Shown piece by piece: positions 21,501-34,217 of a stretch of 64,000 nt of DNA. The stretch covers positions 1 to 64,000 of the forward strand of contig MEHQ01004066.1 in assembly GCA_008828725.1 (NCBI GenBank), written 5' to 3'. The translations under genes were made by a program, and so were the position numbers. Below the pieces are notes generated by a model. The model searched no databases. It had not been told where the DNA came from and worked only from the letters and a program-made list of their open reading frames with translations. The first letter of the stretch is position 1; each line of letters begins with the position of its first letter. This stretch comes from Saccharina japonica. Taxonomy: Eukaryota > Sar > Phaeophyceae > Laminariales > Laminariaceae.

Positions 21501-24149
21501 TGTAGCTGGAGTATGACGGCGACAAGAGTTGTTGCATACTTCCAGCCGGCCCACTTTACGACCAGCACTGCGTCCATTTGGTATCGTGGAGGATGTGTCG
21601 TTCCTAAACGACAACTCGTAATATCGTGCTCTTCCCACCTGGCTTGTCGAGTGCTACTGCATGATAACAGATCGTTTATTATATTGTTTAACAATCCAGT
21701 TACGGCAGTATCAGCCGCGGCAGCGACGGCGGCGGTCGCGGCATCAGTGGCGACGACGACGGCGCTATGTGATCACCACGTTATGTATGCCATGGTCTTC
21801 GCAGGGCAGAGCAGAGCGGTCCCTAAATTGGAAGTTGCAAATATCAGCTACTGGCTGCTCAACTGCTGATGATGCTGCTCTTCCCTGGTGCTGCCGACTT
21901 TGGTCAAGACGCTGGCTGCACATACCTGTCTGTGCTGACACGTGTTTGTTGTCTCGAAATACAGGCGGCAGTGACGATCATTCGGTTGACTCTACCGCCA
22001 CTGGCGTTGTTCGGTTTCCGTTGCTACTCAAACGCTGTGTATCGTTTTGCTGTTCAGTAAATACTATGATTAGACCGTGCCCTGCACCTCCCTTGCATGA
22101 TGCAGCACAAAAGGTTTGTGAAGTCGGTTTTGTAGTTCATTTTCTGCAAACGCGACGCAATCAATGATGGGAAGGTAAATCGCCTATTTGAGCGGACGCA
22201 ACGTTAACTTGTATGGTCTATTTTCCGTAAACACTAAACTACTGGGAAACATGCTCGACTAGGGGAAAAATCCGAATGCTTCAATTTAAACTGGGCCCTT
22301 GAACATAACTCTACTACATGGTTTCCTGACTGTGCTCCAGCAGTATTATGGGCATGTTATAGTAGGGATGGAAATTGACGGGTGTACCCGCTTGTAGTGG
22401 GTGCATACGCCTATACCCGCTTACCGATCACCAGATAAGACACAGTCTATATGGTTCGAGAGGCAAATGCAAGTCACTGTGAAGTGATCTCGATACGAGA
22501 GCTTACAATAATAAAGCAAAGAAGTCACGTAACTGTCACGTAACCACCACGAAACTAACATAGTTTCCGTATACGTTCGTTGCGATAATTGTCGCCGTCG
22601 GTCGGGGTTAAGGGTTACAAGCCTAAGGGTTTACACAGTCAAGTAACATATTTCAACCTTTGTTTTGTTGATAAGAAACATTCCACTCCCAAGTTGATTG
22701 ATTATTGTTGTTGTTCTAAGCCGGAGATGGTGAGCGAAGTTGTAGTGGGCAGGTGTGCGTGTGTTCTTCACATTAAACCGTCCTTTCTACCCGTCGATTT
22801 CCAGCACACCCAGTGTCTGTGCGATTCTTCATCCTGGAGAGGTACCAATTATATGGTCAAGAAACTACGACACAGAGGCACTACGCTGCAACGCAGTAAG
22901 CAGAGCAGACAAATCAATGCTCTATACGACCGGCACGACCTACCGTGCTAGAAACCCAGCCGCGTGAAAGAGAAAAAGAAAAAGAAAAACCGGGAAGCGA
23001 GAAGCGAAAAGGAAAAAGGGATAAAATAACTAAATGAATAATAGAACGAATTAACAACTAATCAAACAACGAAGCAAAAACGACGACCGAAGAAAACGAA
23101 CAAAAGTGTCGTGCTTCTCTCGGAGGAGATGAAACACTAAAACATGAAATGGAATGGAAAGAGCGGTACGCGTGCGCGCTTAGAGCTTCACACAAACCAA
23201 GGAGAACACCTCCTTATTGGAATCTAAGACCCTTCTTCTGCAGAAACAATTACAAGAACGATGGGAACGAGGAGCGTGACAGACGCCTTCAAGTGGTCAA
23301 ACTCCTATCTGCATTAAGCTACTGCGTTGGCGGTTGTCCTCTTGTTGCTGTGTTCCCACAATCGTAATTGATTGCATCGTTTTGTATTTCAGGTGATTTG
23401 CGTCAGCACAAAAAGTGTTTGTTTCGTCGGCAGGTATTGGTTGGTAGGTGTGCGTTGTGGGTGAGGGAGTTACTGGGTGGGTCGGTCGGTCCCATTATCG
23501 CCAACACAATCCACCAACAACATTTCGCGTTAAGCGATGTGCGTTAGCGCAAAGTCCATGTACGGTGGGGAGTGGATCGCTGGGGTGTCGACGAAAACTG
23601 GTATTATACGTAGGGCATCATGTGCACTGTGTAGGTATAATAATAAAAACACCACAGGTACGTACGTAGTACAAGGGCTCCGCTCCGCGGGCAGCTGACG
23701 CCTCTCGCTACGCTCGCGCAAGGAAAGGGGCAGAAGAGGCTTATGATGTAGTGCAATCACCGACTTGAAAATGCCAGGAGGTTCATGATGAAGCGAAGAA
23801 ACAGCGGACTTGACATGCATGCAAAACATGCCTGGGATGCGCACACTTTAAGCTCCATGATACAGGACAACAAAGCTGTATATTCGTAAGAGAAAGCACA
23901 GCAACACGACTCACAGCACGGCGCTGCGCTGCCTGCTGTGGGTGTGATTCGTGCCTGTTTCGTAATTGTGTGTGGTAGTACAGCAACAACAGCGATAGTT
24001 CGTACTTGTATATATGTACTCGTAATATAAAAGAGAAAGCACAGCACAACCCGGTCGTCAAGTTGCGAAGTACGAGTACGAGTACGAGTACACATGTGAC
24101 CAAAACGTCGAAGGTCTTGGAATCTAGCAATACATCCAGCTGTCACCTT
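18586..24149. other. long stretch without recognised exon (probable intron)
   Basis: No family-like rung was recognised on either strand. Overlapping frames at 19567-20004 (plus) and 19737-19991 (minus), and a 168-codon frame at 21661-22167 rich in Arg from GGC/GAC triplets, are unassigned and probably chance. An (AT)n tract lies at 21019-21036 and a purine-rich A/G tract at 22970-23020. Confidence 0.45.
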
Positions 24150-24749
24150 CAACGTGGTTGGAGAAGGATTTTATGAACTTCATTATTGACCGGAACGCTC
24201 CACGGTCCGCGAAGTTATGCTTGAGGAGCCGCTTGGCGAACGAGTATCGCACAAGTCTGTATTGCGGACCACTGCTCCCTAAACTAAATGTGATAGCATC
24301 TCGCCATTGTATCCCAAGAGTGTTCCTCGTGTCGTTGGAAACCTCGGAGCTAGATAACGACCTGCGCCCGTCTTCGAACCTGAAACCGCTCTCTAAGCTG
24401 CTGCACATGTCGAGCTTGCGTGGTATTTTTCGCCGTAGTTGATGGGCCGTGGTCGATGTAAGGACTACTACTGTAACCATTCTCGAAAGTTTTGGGGGAT
24501 CATTTCTCCGCATATTGGTGAAATCGTTGTTTCGATAGTTCCTTGGTCGGCTGTAAGATGTTTATGAACTGCACCTTGGCGGGATATTTGGGTTAGCAGT
24601 TCTCCAGTTTATTTCCTGTGGGAATTGAAGTCTAACCCTATCGTGCCGTCCTTGATGAGCTCCCGGAAACAGAAGCAGTGCAGTGCGATGTGCTCAGTCA
24701 TGGATGAATATGTGGCGTTTCCTGCCATATTTATTGATCTCGTGCTATC

Positions 24750-25115
24750 CCCAGTGGATGGGCACGGAGCTAAAGTCTTTCAACTGTAGCTCCTTGAGGG
24801 ATTTTGAAAGGTAGACTACCCCCTTCAACCTATGGAATAGCCCCATTACTTCGGAGTCGACCGTGCATTGCGCCCCGAGCGGTCGCGGTTTAGAGCCGAA
24901 GCTGATAGGTCCACCGCACAAATAGAAGATCGACCCGGTGGTGGATTTTTGCGAGTCTGGATTCGCTCCAAAGGATGCGTTGACGTTTCCGTCCAGTCAA
25001 AATTTCCAGTTGTTGTAGATGATGGGCCTGTCGGGGTGGCCTTTCAGGTATCAGAGATAATGCTCTGCTGCATTCATGCAAGCTTGATCTTGCTTACTGC
25101 ACACCCCGTGCATTG
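24750..25115 (-). pseudogene. copia RNase H remnant
   Basis: In the right frame the minus strand gives AAEH, YLKGHPDRPIIYNNW, NASFGANPDSQKSTTGSIFY and LCGGPISFGSK. These match the copia RNase H start, where the catalytic Asp motif is usually (Y/V)-x-D-A-(D/S); here the Asp is replaced by Asn (NASFG). Stops interrupt the frame. It follows the reverse transcriptase in the expected order. Confidence 0.8.
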
Positions 25116-25339
25116 GGTGACTGAGTAGGACATGTCGTATATCGTGCGTTGTGTCAAGTACAGCAACGGCCTCCAACGGCCTGATATAGCTCCGTAGCGG
25201 TTCCACCTACGAGAGTCTCTTTCGTTTTTTCACTGGATAGCTTCGAGCCGTATCCTGGTGTGTGCACAGGGTTGCAATCTTTCATTCAAAATGTCTCGAG
25301 GATGTTGATGGCGTAGTCGGTTTGGGTGATCGACAAGGT

Positions 25340-25995
25340 TTATTTGTTGTAGTCGCGAGTGGCCCTCATGCCGAGTATTAGGCTGACTTCCCCCATGTCT
25401 GACATGGCAAAGCGAACAGTGAGGGGCTTCTGTAAGCGTCTCACCACGCTCTGGTCCTTCCCTATGGTGATGACTTTATTAACGTACAGCGTCAGGATCG
25501 CCAGGCTGTCGCCGCCTCCGTACGAGTACATGCAGGGATCAGACTGCGTAGGCTTGACTCCGACGGTGACTATTTTCGCGTTGATTGTGTCATACCACTT
25601 GACGGGCGATTGAAGCAAGCCGTAGAGACCTCTCATGAACGTGTATGCAATGGGTTTACCAGTCTTGGCATCCTTGATCGCTTGTCCTGGAGCTGTATTT
25701 ATGTAGACGTAGACGTCGCGACCTTCGATGTTCGACTAAAGAATGGCCACGGGCACGTCGAGCTGTCACATTGGCCATTCGTGCTCGCATGCGATCGCCA
25801 GGAACATGCGGATGCTGCCGATGCGGCAAACCGGGGCGGACAACTTCTCGTAGTCAATACCCGGTTCTTCGACCTACCCCCTTGCAAGACAAGCCGAGCC
25901 TTGAATCCGCCGGTCGTCGTTTGCTTGGAGATGAAGCGTGATCTCATGATTTCGATATCGTCAGGCACGCTGGTGACGACAGTCAGCTTGTACAC
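25340..25995 (-). pseudogene. copia reverse transcriptase remnant (RVT_2 type)
   Basis: Two frames are needed. The upstream frame (25995-25699) has IEIMRSRFISKQ and FKARLVLQGG, the copia RT start. A shifted frame gives SVCRIGSIRMFLAIACEHEW with stops, then GRDVYVYINTAPGQAIKD. The downstream frame (25636-25340) has FMRGLYGLLQSPVKWYDTI, SDPCMYSYGGGD, then ILTLYVNKVITIGKDQS. The polymerase active site, normally YVDD, reads YVNK, so both catalytic Asp are lost. The segment ends DMGEVSLILGM. Together with stops and frameshifts this is a dead copy. Confidence 0.9.
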
Positions 25996-26643
25996 GGCAT
26001 GCGTGGTATTTATTGTTGTTCATCTCATCGATGGTGATTCGTAATTTCTAATGCTCCAGGGGGTTGATAGCGTCAGCACGAGTGCGAGGAATCAGCAGTT
26101 CTCGTGTCGCCCTCCTCCGAGAAACGCCTGTCTTCTGGGTATGAGGTGGCATAGGTAAAGGGTTTGTATAAAAAAAATAGTTCGCATTCAATGTAGGAAA
26201 ACTATTTACGCGTGCTCATGTTCGTGATCATTGCTTCCGCCGTTGCTAGACATAGTCATAAGTTGGGAGACAGAGAGCTGTCGGAGTTGTCAGCCGTGTT
26301 CGGAGTGAATCTTGTACTTGCCCGCTTTACTCGAGGCGGTGCCGTCGGTCCTTCAGCAGGTGATGGAGCACGCACGACCCCAGATGAACCAGCAGTAGTA
26401 AAGGTGACGCCTGGTGACGATGCTCTAGCTTGTTATGGTGCGTCCTTCCCCTCCGGAGATGACTCCTCGTGCTGCTGTAGAGATTATGATGCTTCTTGCT
26501 GGCCATGTTGGCGTATAGCATGTCCCTGATCTTCGCTCGAATGCGCTCAACTTCAGCAGTAGTAGCCTCCTCCGGTTTGTCGAGGATGGTGAGGTATAGG
26601 ACGACGGTGTGGTCGATGACGTCTATTTTTAAGTTTTCGTCGT

Positions 26644-27015
26644 TCATGAAATCGTTTCCCCTAGGGCCGCATTGAGTACAGGAAGCGTCTGCAAGAGGGT
26701 TACATTTCTACTTTTTACCACAATATCTTCCTCTGAATGGCAGGCGCGATATGCTCTACTGGTCAAGCTGAACCCGCGAAGCTTTCTTTCCCGAGCCTTG
26801 TCGTTGAGCTCTCGCGTGTAGGTCTCAACATGTACGAACGCTCTTGCTCCGATAGCCCGTACCAATATACCTGCCTCTTTGTATTGCAGCTGGAAGAATG
26901 GCGTCGTTCCTCCAAAGGCAGAATGTGGGGACCGCTTGTTGGCGGACGACGTCCGCTTGTGGCATTGTGGTGGGCGTGCTAGCCTAGAAGCTTGGCGCGA
27001 GTGGCCTCTAGGCAC
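26644..27015 (-). pseudogene. copia integrase C-terminal remnant
   Basis: The frame contains KRSPHSAFGGTTPFFQLQYK, then AIGARAFVHVETYTRELNDK and SRNVTLLQTLPVLNAALGE. This is the end of the copia integrase: (N)RSPH...TP, then a GARAFVH block and the SRNV(T/S)F block. The catalytic DDE core is not recognisable upstream and appears lost. The next frame (26647-26327) carries the acidic linker EEATTAEVERIRAKIRDML toward reverse transcriptase, with a shift. Confidence 0.85.
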
Positions 27016-28515
27016 GCGCGTTAGCTTCGTTCAGAAGAAAGGCATAATGATACAAAGAAGTCTCTCTCTGGGCCGAAATGACGAAGACAGAAAATATCAG
27101 ACGGAGCTTAACGGATTAGTCGCGAGTTTGATGAGCGCAACCAGCCTCGACACGCTCGGTTCTACGGCGGCTAGATGTACTATATCGGGTGGTTCTACTG
27201 ACCGACCCACAGCAACGTTCCTCGGATGCTTGCTCGTGACCGTTCCACGCACTATGTTCTGTTCTAAAAAACGCTGCTTTCTCAGACGTTCAACGTTGAA
27301 CAGTGTCTAGATGCCCCGCGTAGTTTCTTACAATATTCCTATTCGTATTTAACCGCATATCCATGGCTGCACTGATACCAAGTATTTTTCGTACGTACAT
27401 GACTGAGTACCCCCTTACTTAAATTGTACTCCAAGTTACTGAGTTAGATATATAGGCTGGTTCATACACCTACTATTATACCTGCTACTATAATACGACA
27501 TTGTCCTCGATCCGCGATAAGGCTACTAGTTACTGCTGCTGTGACAAAGTAGCTATAGTACATCAACACCTCTTGCTCAGGTGCACTGCTGGAAATTATA
27601 GTTCCTGCCACTTTTCACGCGGGAAGTTACCACATTTCAAGAGGCACCTGGCCACGGTAGCGAGTGTCTTCCCATGGCGCTTGAACACGCAAATATGTTG
27701 GGGCATTGTGGTGCGGTGCACTCCACGTTGATGCGCGATTCGACACAGAGGGCTTTGAACTTCTGGAAGACACATTATCCTTCGCGGTCGCACCTCAGTC
27801 CTTAGATACGTAGTCCAAGTGGAACTGCTACCGTCTCGTTGTAAAGGTGGAGACTCTCGACTTCCGCCTTTTCGGATTCGAGAAGGACGATCTCGGATAA
27901 TTGTTTAGATAACACATGAGCCAAGTGCATTGAAATCTATGCCGCATTACGTCGGACCACAGAGGGAACCGTACACCTGAGGGTGCTTGATACTGGGACT
28001 AGTCATGTTTTAATTTCCCCTACCAACAAACCCAAAATTGCAATGTCTGTGAAGAAGTGGTCAAGCCGTGGATTGGCTCATAGGTGCAGGTTACGTGATT
28101 TTGTACGCGGTGCTACTGTAACCAAGCACGATCGATCGGGCCTTCTCGTTTTCGCTTGATAGGTTGTGCTTCGCAATTTTCAATGCCAAAGGAAGTCACG
28201 TGGAGATAAGAAACGCACGAAATGACAAAGACTGATTTGTCATTCGATATAACCAGTGCTCTTCTGCAAGTTAACACTGCTGTATGTGGTAGCCTTATGT
28301 ATGTCATCACAAGAGATGCCCCACCCGCGCCCTTTCTGACCTCGAGAGGTACAATCGGAATTGTTCCTAAACATGTGGGATTTACGGGATGAGGTATAAT
28401 CGGGATCGACCAAAGCAAAGACAGCCAATGTAAGCAGGTGGCTCCATGAGTTAGAACCATACTAGACACATTGTGAATTTTGAGTGCCCCCCCGTTTATA
28501 TTGCCTTCTGCTTAC
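27016..28515. other. stretch without recognised gene
   Basis: Open frames are short or overlap on opposite strands. A minus frame at 28113-28469 has a GAGGASLVMTYIRLP phrase faintly like a beta-helix rung, but no fitting splice sites were found. Treated as intron or intergenic. Confidence 0.4.
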
Positions 28516-28656
28516 CATCACAAAGCCAGGCTGACACCGGTAGGGAGGAAATACTGAGGGCAAGAGAAGATAGTGTCGTCGGCGTCATCCCGAACTTAAC
28601 GGCCGTTGGGGCGGACTGAACCCTTTTTCCGTAGAGAGGACTTCGCGGACTCGAAT
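28516..28656 (-). CDS. probable exon: YGKRVQSAPTAV segment of the beta-helix protein
   Basis: 141 nt with donor GATG/GTAAGC and acceptor ATCGAAG/ATTCG, phase 1 at both ends. It encodes DSSPRSPLYGKRVQSAPTAV, FGMTPTTLSSLALSISSLPV and SAWLCDG. A (Y/N)YG-x(2)-(V/I)A(S/T)-x-PT segment followed by a Leu/Ser/Pro-rich strand is, to my recollection, a conserved block after the N-terminal rungs in this family. The acceptor lacks a strong pyrimidine tract, so the start is uncertain. Its phase fits the exons on both sides, which supports membership of the same gene. Confidence 0.55.
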
Positions 28657-29969
28657 CTTCGATATCGGGCCAGCATTTAACACAACCATTCAAAATCGCC
28701 ACATCTCGGAGGACACAACGCTATTGTTGTGAAGGACCAATAGCCACCCGCAGGTGGAGCATATACGAGGAGGGCCCGAGCAGTAACGGACAAGGGCGTT
28801 GTACATTGCACTTATAATTATACAGTAGTTGTGTACTGCTGTTGTAGGCACGGCGTATGCCGCGTAACGCACGACAACCCTCCATCATAAGCGGATCGTT
28901 GCCATTACTATGTACGAAGGCGGCTAGAGTGAGGCATGGACGTGCTGGTGTGGATATTTGTTCTAATGTGTGTCTCACTCCAATCCGTGAGACATACGCG
29001 TATTTAAGCCAAACTCTTAAGTACATACTGAAATTGTGTGTTTATTGTGGGGGTCTCACTCAGGGGAGCAACCCAGGTATATATATAAGAACCCGGGCAT
29101 ATGTGTTCCTATTGTTTCTGCTACGTTTCGAGATCATAAGTCCAATGAGATCATGATAAAATTATTGAACATTGATTGTCTATCGGAAAGCCAAGATTGA
29201 TTCTCCACAGTCTGCACATTGCCATGTACCGTTTACTCGGTATTCATATGGTGAGCAAGCACACACATGTTCTGCCGTACCCGTGTGTGGCTATACCGGG
29301 GCAACTGCAGTCCCGCCAGCACCGCCACACAGTCAGAACCATACAAGACATGGTGGCAAATATACTACCAGGGGGGTATGGTACTCTCGTACCTTCTATT
29401 CGTAAGTACCAGTACAGGCGACTGTTGTGCGATTTCGAGCACGAATACGACGCTAATGTTTAACAACGTGTTTTCGTCTCGTCATATTACACACACCTCG
29501 TATTGTATGACTAGTTCTTGCGTGTTGCTGTCAAGTCCTGTAGATAATCGGAAATGGTGAAGATAGAGCAGCGGCAGAAGTCGCCGAGACTGACGAAGAG
29601 TCGTTGTCTAGATGGAGGGCCGGGTTCGGCCTCCGATGGCATGTAATCCTACCGCGTCTTCTTACATGGAGTAATGTGGGCATTTTAATATGACAAGTTG
29701 CCACAGACAAACGTCAGCGACCAAGCTAGGCCGGTCTTGGCAACAACGAAGTATGGGCATGCCAACTGCCTGTGAAGGGAGTCATCATCTGACCCATCCT
29801 TACTCAAAGTTAATGTTGAAGGCGCATAATACTACTACAATACAGTATGGTCGTGATCGTCGAAACTGGAGACAACAAAACCGGGAGGTGACTCAATGAC
29901 TTAAAAACTAAAATCAGTTTGGCGTTTGAGTGGCCCCGCGACATTTGTGCCTTTTTGCTGACACTTCAA
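28657..29969. other. stretch without recognised gene
   Basis: Only short overlapping frames. No repeat shared with the neighbouring duplicated units was noticed. Confidence 0.4.
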
Positions 29970-32900
29970 AACCAGGGGAAAGGCGTTGTGGGAGATGTAC
30001 TGACCTTCCCACACATTAAGCTTACCTATGCAATAGTTTCTGCAGGAACAGCAGTTGCGGAGGCGAAAATATTGCAAACCATTTACATAAGACAGCCCTA
30101 GATCAGTGCAGAAAGAAATCGTGGGTGCAATACAATGGGTCAGAATTTGAAACACGTCCTTCGTTTCAATATTTTATATTGTTCTAGGTAACGTACTGGA
30201 GCTACACGCCCGATCTCGAACCTCTTCCCAACGGGCGCCAACAGAAAACGCCAATTCAAGCCACCCTAACCACCTTATAAACGGGCTAGTTTCTGTGCCG
30301 TGATTACATTTCCAGGATTGCGGCCGTGCTAAACGATCATCGCAGAATCATATCAAGGACGAGGCCGTCCTTCGTCGGGGCTGCAGGCCTAAGCTAATCC
30401 AGACTTAGTTCAAATGCTCGGTGAAGGCGCAGAATAATACGACAGGAGCAACGGCCAGCCTGCCTTACATTTTGATTTATAGATGTAAAACAATGCTAAA
30501 GCAGTGCTTTCTGGCAGTATACTGTAATAATATGGATATCGTTCCAAGCGGTGCACGACCCGCCCCCCTTCTCACCTCCGGCAACTCCAGCAAAGTTTTT
30601 CGTAAACATGGCGCCACCGTCGATGCCTACCGCTGACGACCCCCATGCGGCAATGGCACCTGTAGGCACATAAACGAGACGACAGTGGGTGAGTGTTCAG
30701 AGACCCCGCTGTGAAAAGGTACGTCGGCGGCGCAAGACGTGTTTTGCAATCAAACGTGTCGCCGTATTTATGGGCCTAAGAACGAGGCAAGAATAATCCT
30801 CCATACAGGAAGGCAGGCATTGGTGTGCACTGTTTTCCACGAGACGTCGATTATAAAAGCCAACACCACACCCAAGGCCAACCCCGGTATCTACATATCC
30901 TATGTGTATTACGCGTTTGTTAAGATGTAGTGTCTGCATGGACGACGAGTGACATGTCTTACTGTAGGACGGCCGTGCTTATAGGTATCAGGTTTTGTTT
31001 GCTAGGCACATGGCCGAATAGACGGTGCAGCGGTGTAGCGGGGTGTTGGTACGCTAATCAGATTATCAGTAAAAACGGATTCCGTCATAACCGAACTAAT
31101 GGGTGCCTTCAATATGTACATGAAGGTGTTGGGTGTGCGGTGAAGTTCGCGTTAGGGTTATGTCCAAATAACCGCTTGTGGGTTGCAGGAAGGATAGCAC
31201 TGTTTACCGGGAATCGTAGAATGTGCTGATCAGCAGCACATGACGGGTGACTATCAACTAACGTCACAAAACAGTATAACCACCCATGGACAGGGAACTG
31301 AATTCAGCTACGCGACCCAATATTTGTTGCCGTCATGATTTCCGACGTCGTCGTGGGTATTAATACGCCCTTATATCGACATGACCACCGGGCCACGGCT
31401 ACAATAGCTTGAGACAGGCAATCTCGACTTCGGGGTGGACAGGAGTATACACATGTTCGCCATCAGATTCCTGCCCTTGATTACCACACACCCAAGGAAC
31501 TACAACAACCAAACACAAGGAAACGACGAGACCAGCTGGTCAGTCCGAAGCAACTATAGAGTGGGATCATTTTCCGACGCACGTTTTACAGCAATAAAAT
31601 GATTTTGAGCAATCCCACGGAAGGGGTACCACTTTTACGCCCAATATTTTCTGACCGGTTGTGCTCCTCACGTGAGTAACCACCGGATACTATTGTTATT
31701 TTACTGGTATATTTGTTTTTGGACAACAGCATTGGAAGGTTTGGTCGGGTTGCGCAAGCGAATGATTCCGAAGTCATGTTTCGGGTGAGGTATTGAACTC
31801 CTCATGTGAGCTCAGAAAAATCTGCTGCGCCCCTACCGTGAGGTGACTATTTTCCTCATCGGCAGGAGCGAACTGCGCACATGACTTACCAGGCAAGGAG
31901 CAGGAACTGACTCTACGCGGATATCAAGCGGTTACACACACACGGCAAAGAGACCAGCAGGTGTGGTTGCAAATGTCATGACCCGTTCCTGTTAATAATG
32001 TGTGACGGCAACCGGTCAAGGGGGGATCTTGATTGCTAGGAGAGGTTAACGATGTGAATATACCCCGTAAAAGGCATGCGAACGTTTACAAGAAGAAGCC
32101 ACGTTGTTGATAACGATGGCGGGGGCACTGCCCCAAATATAGGGAGTGCCTGTATGCCAGGCTTGCCCAGGGAGTAAAACAAGGAAAGACACCGGGCCGA
32201 CGAACACTACCCAAAACCCCGGAATGAATGCCAGGTGCAACGACGTCAACTTAATGGCGTGTAGAAGCGTGGTCAATAGGAGCAAAGGTTCCAGGTGGTA
32301 GCTGTACGCTGTCAAACGTTGGAGATATGTGCAACTGCCTGGAGGGAGTGTTTTCATGCGTTGATTTATTTGGGTAGAGATAGGCCGCGAGCGGGTACGT
32401 AAGCAGACCGGGTTGGTCTCCCCAGGGACGACGTTTAACGGAACTGGTGAGCCCATCATAAATGCAAGCAAGCTATAACAAACAGACAGGCGAGTTTACT
32501 TCGATGCACACTTGTCAGGACTACTTCGCGCGCTGTTATCAAATGCATACCGAAGCTTGCTGATCTTTTCAGAAAAACACAGGGTCAGCAGATCGCGAAC
32601 TGATCGTTGGCTGGCGCTGTGCCAGGATCTATAACCACGTGACAACGTCCTGCAGCAGTAACTAGGAAAAACGATTAGCGCGATTGACTTACACTCTGCC
32701 TTCGTTTTGCATAGACCAGGACAAATATCCAAATCGCGAGATGCTCTGTGTACGAGACGGCAACATACTGTGTTACCTTCCAGATCCAAAGTGGTGTTTC
32801 ACAAGGGAATTATACAGAATGCGCCCGACTGGGGACCAAGCAATGCTGAAGTCGGAGATATGGATCGGAAGTTGGTAATGGTGACGAGGAAGGAGTTTGG

Positions 32901-34090
32901 ACACCAGCTCTAACGGTTTTATTTTGAAACAAACTCAAACTCTGTCAGGTAAAGGGGACATCCGAAGCACCGTTGATGGCGTGATGAGGGGCAGTATCAT
33001 GAGTGCTGTCGTTCAGACGAACCGTCTGTCAAATATGAAGTAGTTTCGTTCCGGGCGAGAGAATATATTGTCATATGTAGACACCGACACGAGAACGACA
33101 CTGATTCGAATGGTGAGGGTAGGCAGAGGCGTTCCGCGCTGCTAGGCAGGGCCTACTACGCTGATAGCCGAATACGCGACTAACAGAATTCAAGACACAA
33201 TGGCAAAAGTGAACCGAAGCGCGGTCTTGGTGTAACGTCGGCCAAGGTAATAATAGATTCGACGTTGGTGTTGAGCATATATGGGATGGGGCAGAACAAC
33301 AACACGCAGGCAGGATACACGTTCTCTGTGTATGGTGTCCTTGTATTGCATGGCTTTCGCTCTACTCGAAGTCCTGGTGCCTTGGTGCTATGCACAAGGG
33401 AGGCGTATACACAAGGAGAGGCAAATTCCGTCGTCGCAACCTACGTTTAATGTATGACCCCCTTGTTGTCAACAACCGGTAGGCAACCACTGATATAAAA
33501 TAATTTACATCGGGTTGGAAACATTTCACGAGCGGATGTAGTTTAAAACCGCAAGACTACGAAGACGGGTTGAGGTTTTAGTCGACAGTATTACAAGCAA
33601 GGTTCGACGCCAACGGAGATACAACCAAGCAACCATGAATCATCTGACTCGGTCAACAGAAACACGACAGAAATGAAGCAAGGTAGATCGAGTAGTTAAA
33701 GCGTGATCAGGCTGAAGCCCCTAAAGTCTACCACAAGGAAATACGCACGCTCTACAGGTTCTCAACGATATCAGCATTACGTCTCCCTCTGCATATTTCG
33801 GTACATACTTCTCGCGGCCGTTGATCGAACGCCGACGCGCGCGGGCGCTTGGAGAATATGCAGTCTGAGGTGCGATACAGTTGAGGTGTTCAATACGGGT
33901 CTAACACCCCAAGGCTCTGTATCCCAAACCGGTGCGTTTATTAACTTTGAGTGGTTGGGCAGTCTAAATGACACTGCACACTATCGGATAATCAACGTCA
34001 TCGATAACAATATTTGGGTTCATCTTTCGAAATTTAGAGGTCGAGTAGGGTTTCCGATATGAACAGGTCGAATATGCCCAGGAACCTGGG
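29970..34090. repeat. duplicated unit A (about 4.1 kb)
   Basis: Unit A aligns by eye with unit B along its right three quarters, with unit C along its left 1.3 kb and with unit D at several blocks. Landmarks are the exon (30576-30659), CGCAAGACGTG, GCCGAATAGACGGTGCA, CCCATGGAC, GGGCCGACG and CAGGTTCTCAACG. Divergence is high, with many small indels. Compared with B it has about 260 extra bases near 31593-31855. Confidence 0.8.
30576..30659 (-). CDS. array exon copy 1 (beta-helix rung)
   Basis: 84 nt, acceptor GCCTACAG/GTGCC and donor GGAG/GTGAG, phase 1 at both ends. With the borrowed G it reads GGAIAAWGSSAVGIDGGAMF then TKNFAGVAGG. No stop. It matches the three other copies at 34134, 42751 and 48589, and the family rung pattern GGAI...SSK(V/I)GI-x-G-x(3)-F-x-NN-x-A-x(2)-GG. 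The usual Lys is Ala here and FTNN reads FTKN, so this copy is somewhat more diverged. Confidence 0.7.
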
Positions 34091-34133
34091 ACGTAGTCAC
34101 CTATCAGGTACGTCCGTAGTGACCTCTTCTCAC

Positions 34134-34217
34134 CTCCGGCTTCAACAGCAAAGTTGTTGGTAAACGTGGCGCTACCGTCGATGCCTACTTTCGACGACTC
34201 CGCCGTGACAATGGCAC
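34134..34217 (-). CDS. array exon copy 2 (beta-helix rung)
   Basis: 84 nt, acceptor CCTGCAG/GTGCC and donor GGAG/GTGAGAAG, phase 1 at both ends. It reads GGAIVTAESSKVGIDGSATF then TNNFAVEAGG. This copy fits the rung pattern well and has a strong donor. By hand count it differs from copy 1 at 19 of the 81 full-codon positions. Because the length is a multiple of three and both ends are phase 1, it can be included or skipped without changing the frame. Confidence 0.75.

Larger units (their letters stand above)
24150..27015 (-). mobile_element. degenerate Ty1/copia retrotransposon, pol remnant
   Basis: Reading right to left on the minus strand, the remnant gives the integrase C-terminal part, a linker, reverse transcriptase and RNase H in copia order. 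Segments are in different frames and carry stops, so the element is dead. LTRs could not be located by eye, so the outer borders are approximate. It lies between the exons at 28516 and 18585; if the gene model is right, it is inside an intron in sense orientation. Similarity to copia elements of brown algae is remembered from family pattern, not searched. Confidence 0.85.

Noticed and set aside
21661..22167. 168-codon plus-strand frame
   Set aside because: Arg-rich start arises from GGC/GAC-type triplets and the rest is Cys/Leu/Ser noise with no domain.
22361..22420. TAGGGATGGAAATTGACGGG as an end of an Ac-type hAT element
   Set aside because: No matching inverted end or target duplication was found within several kilobases.
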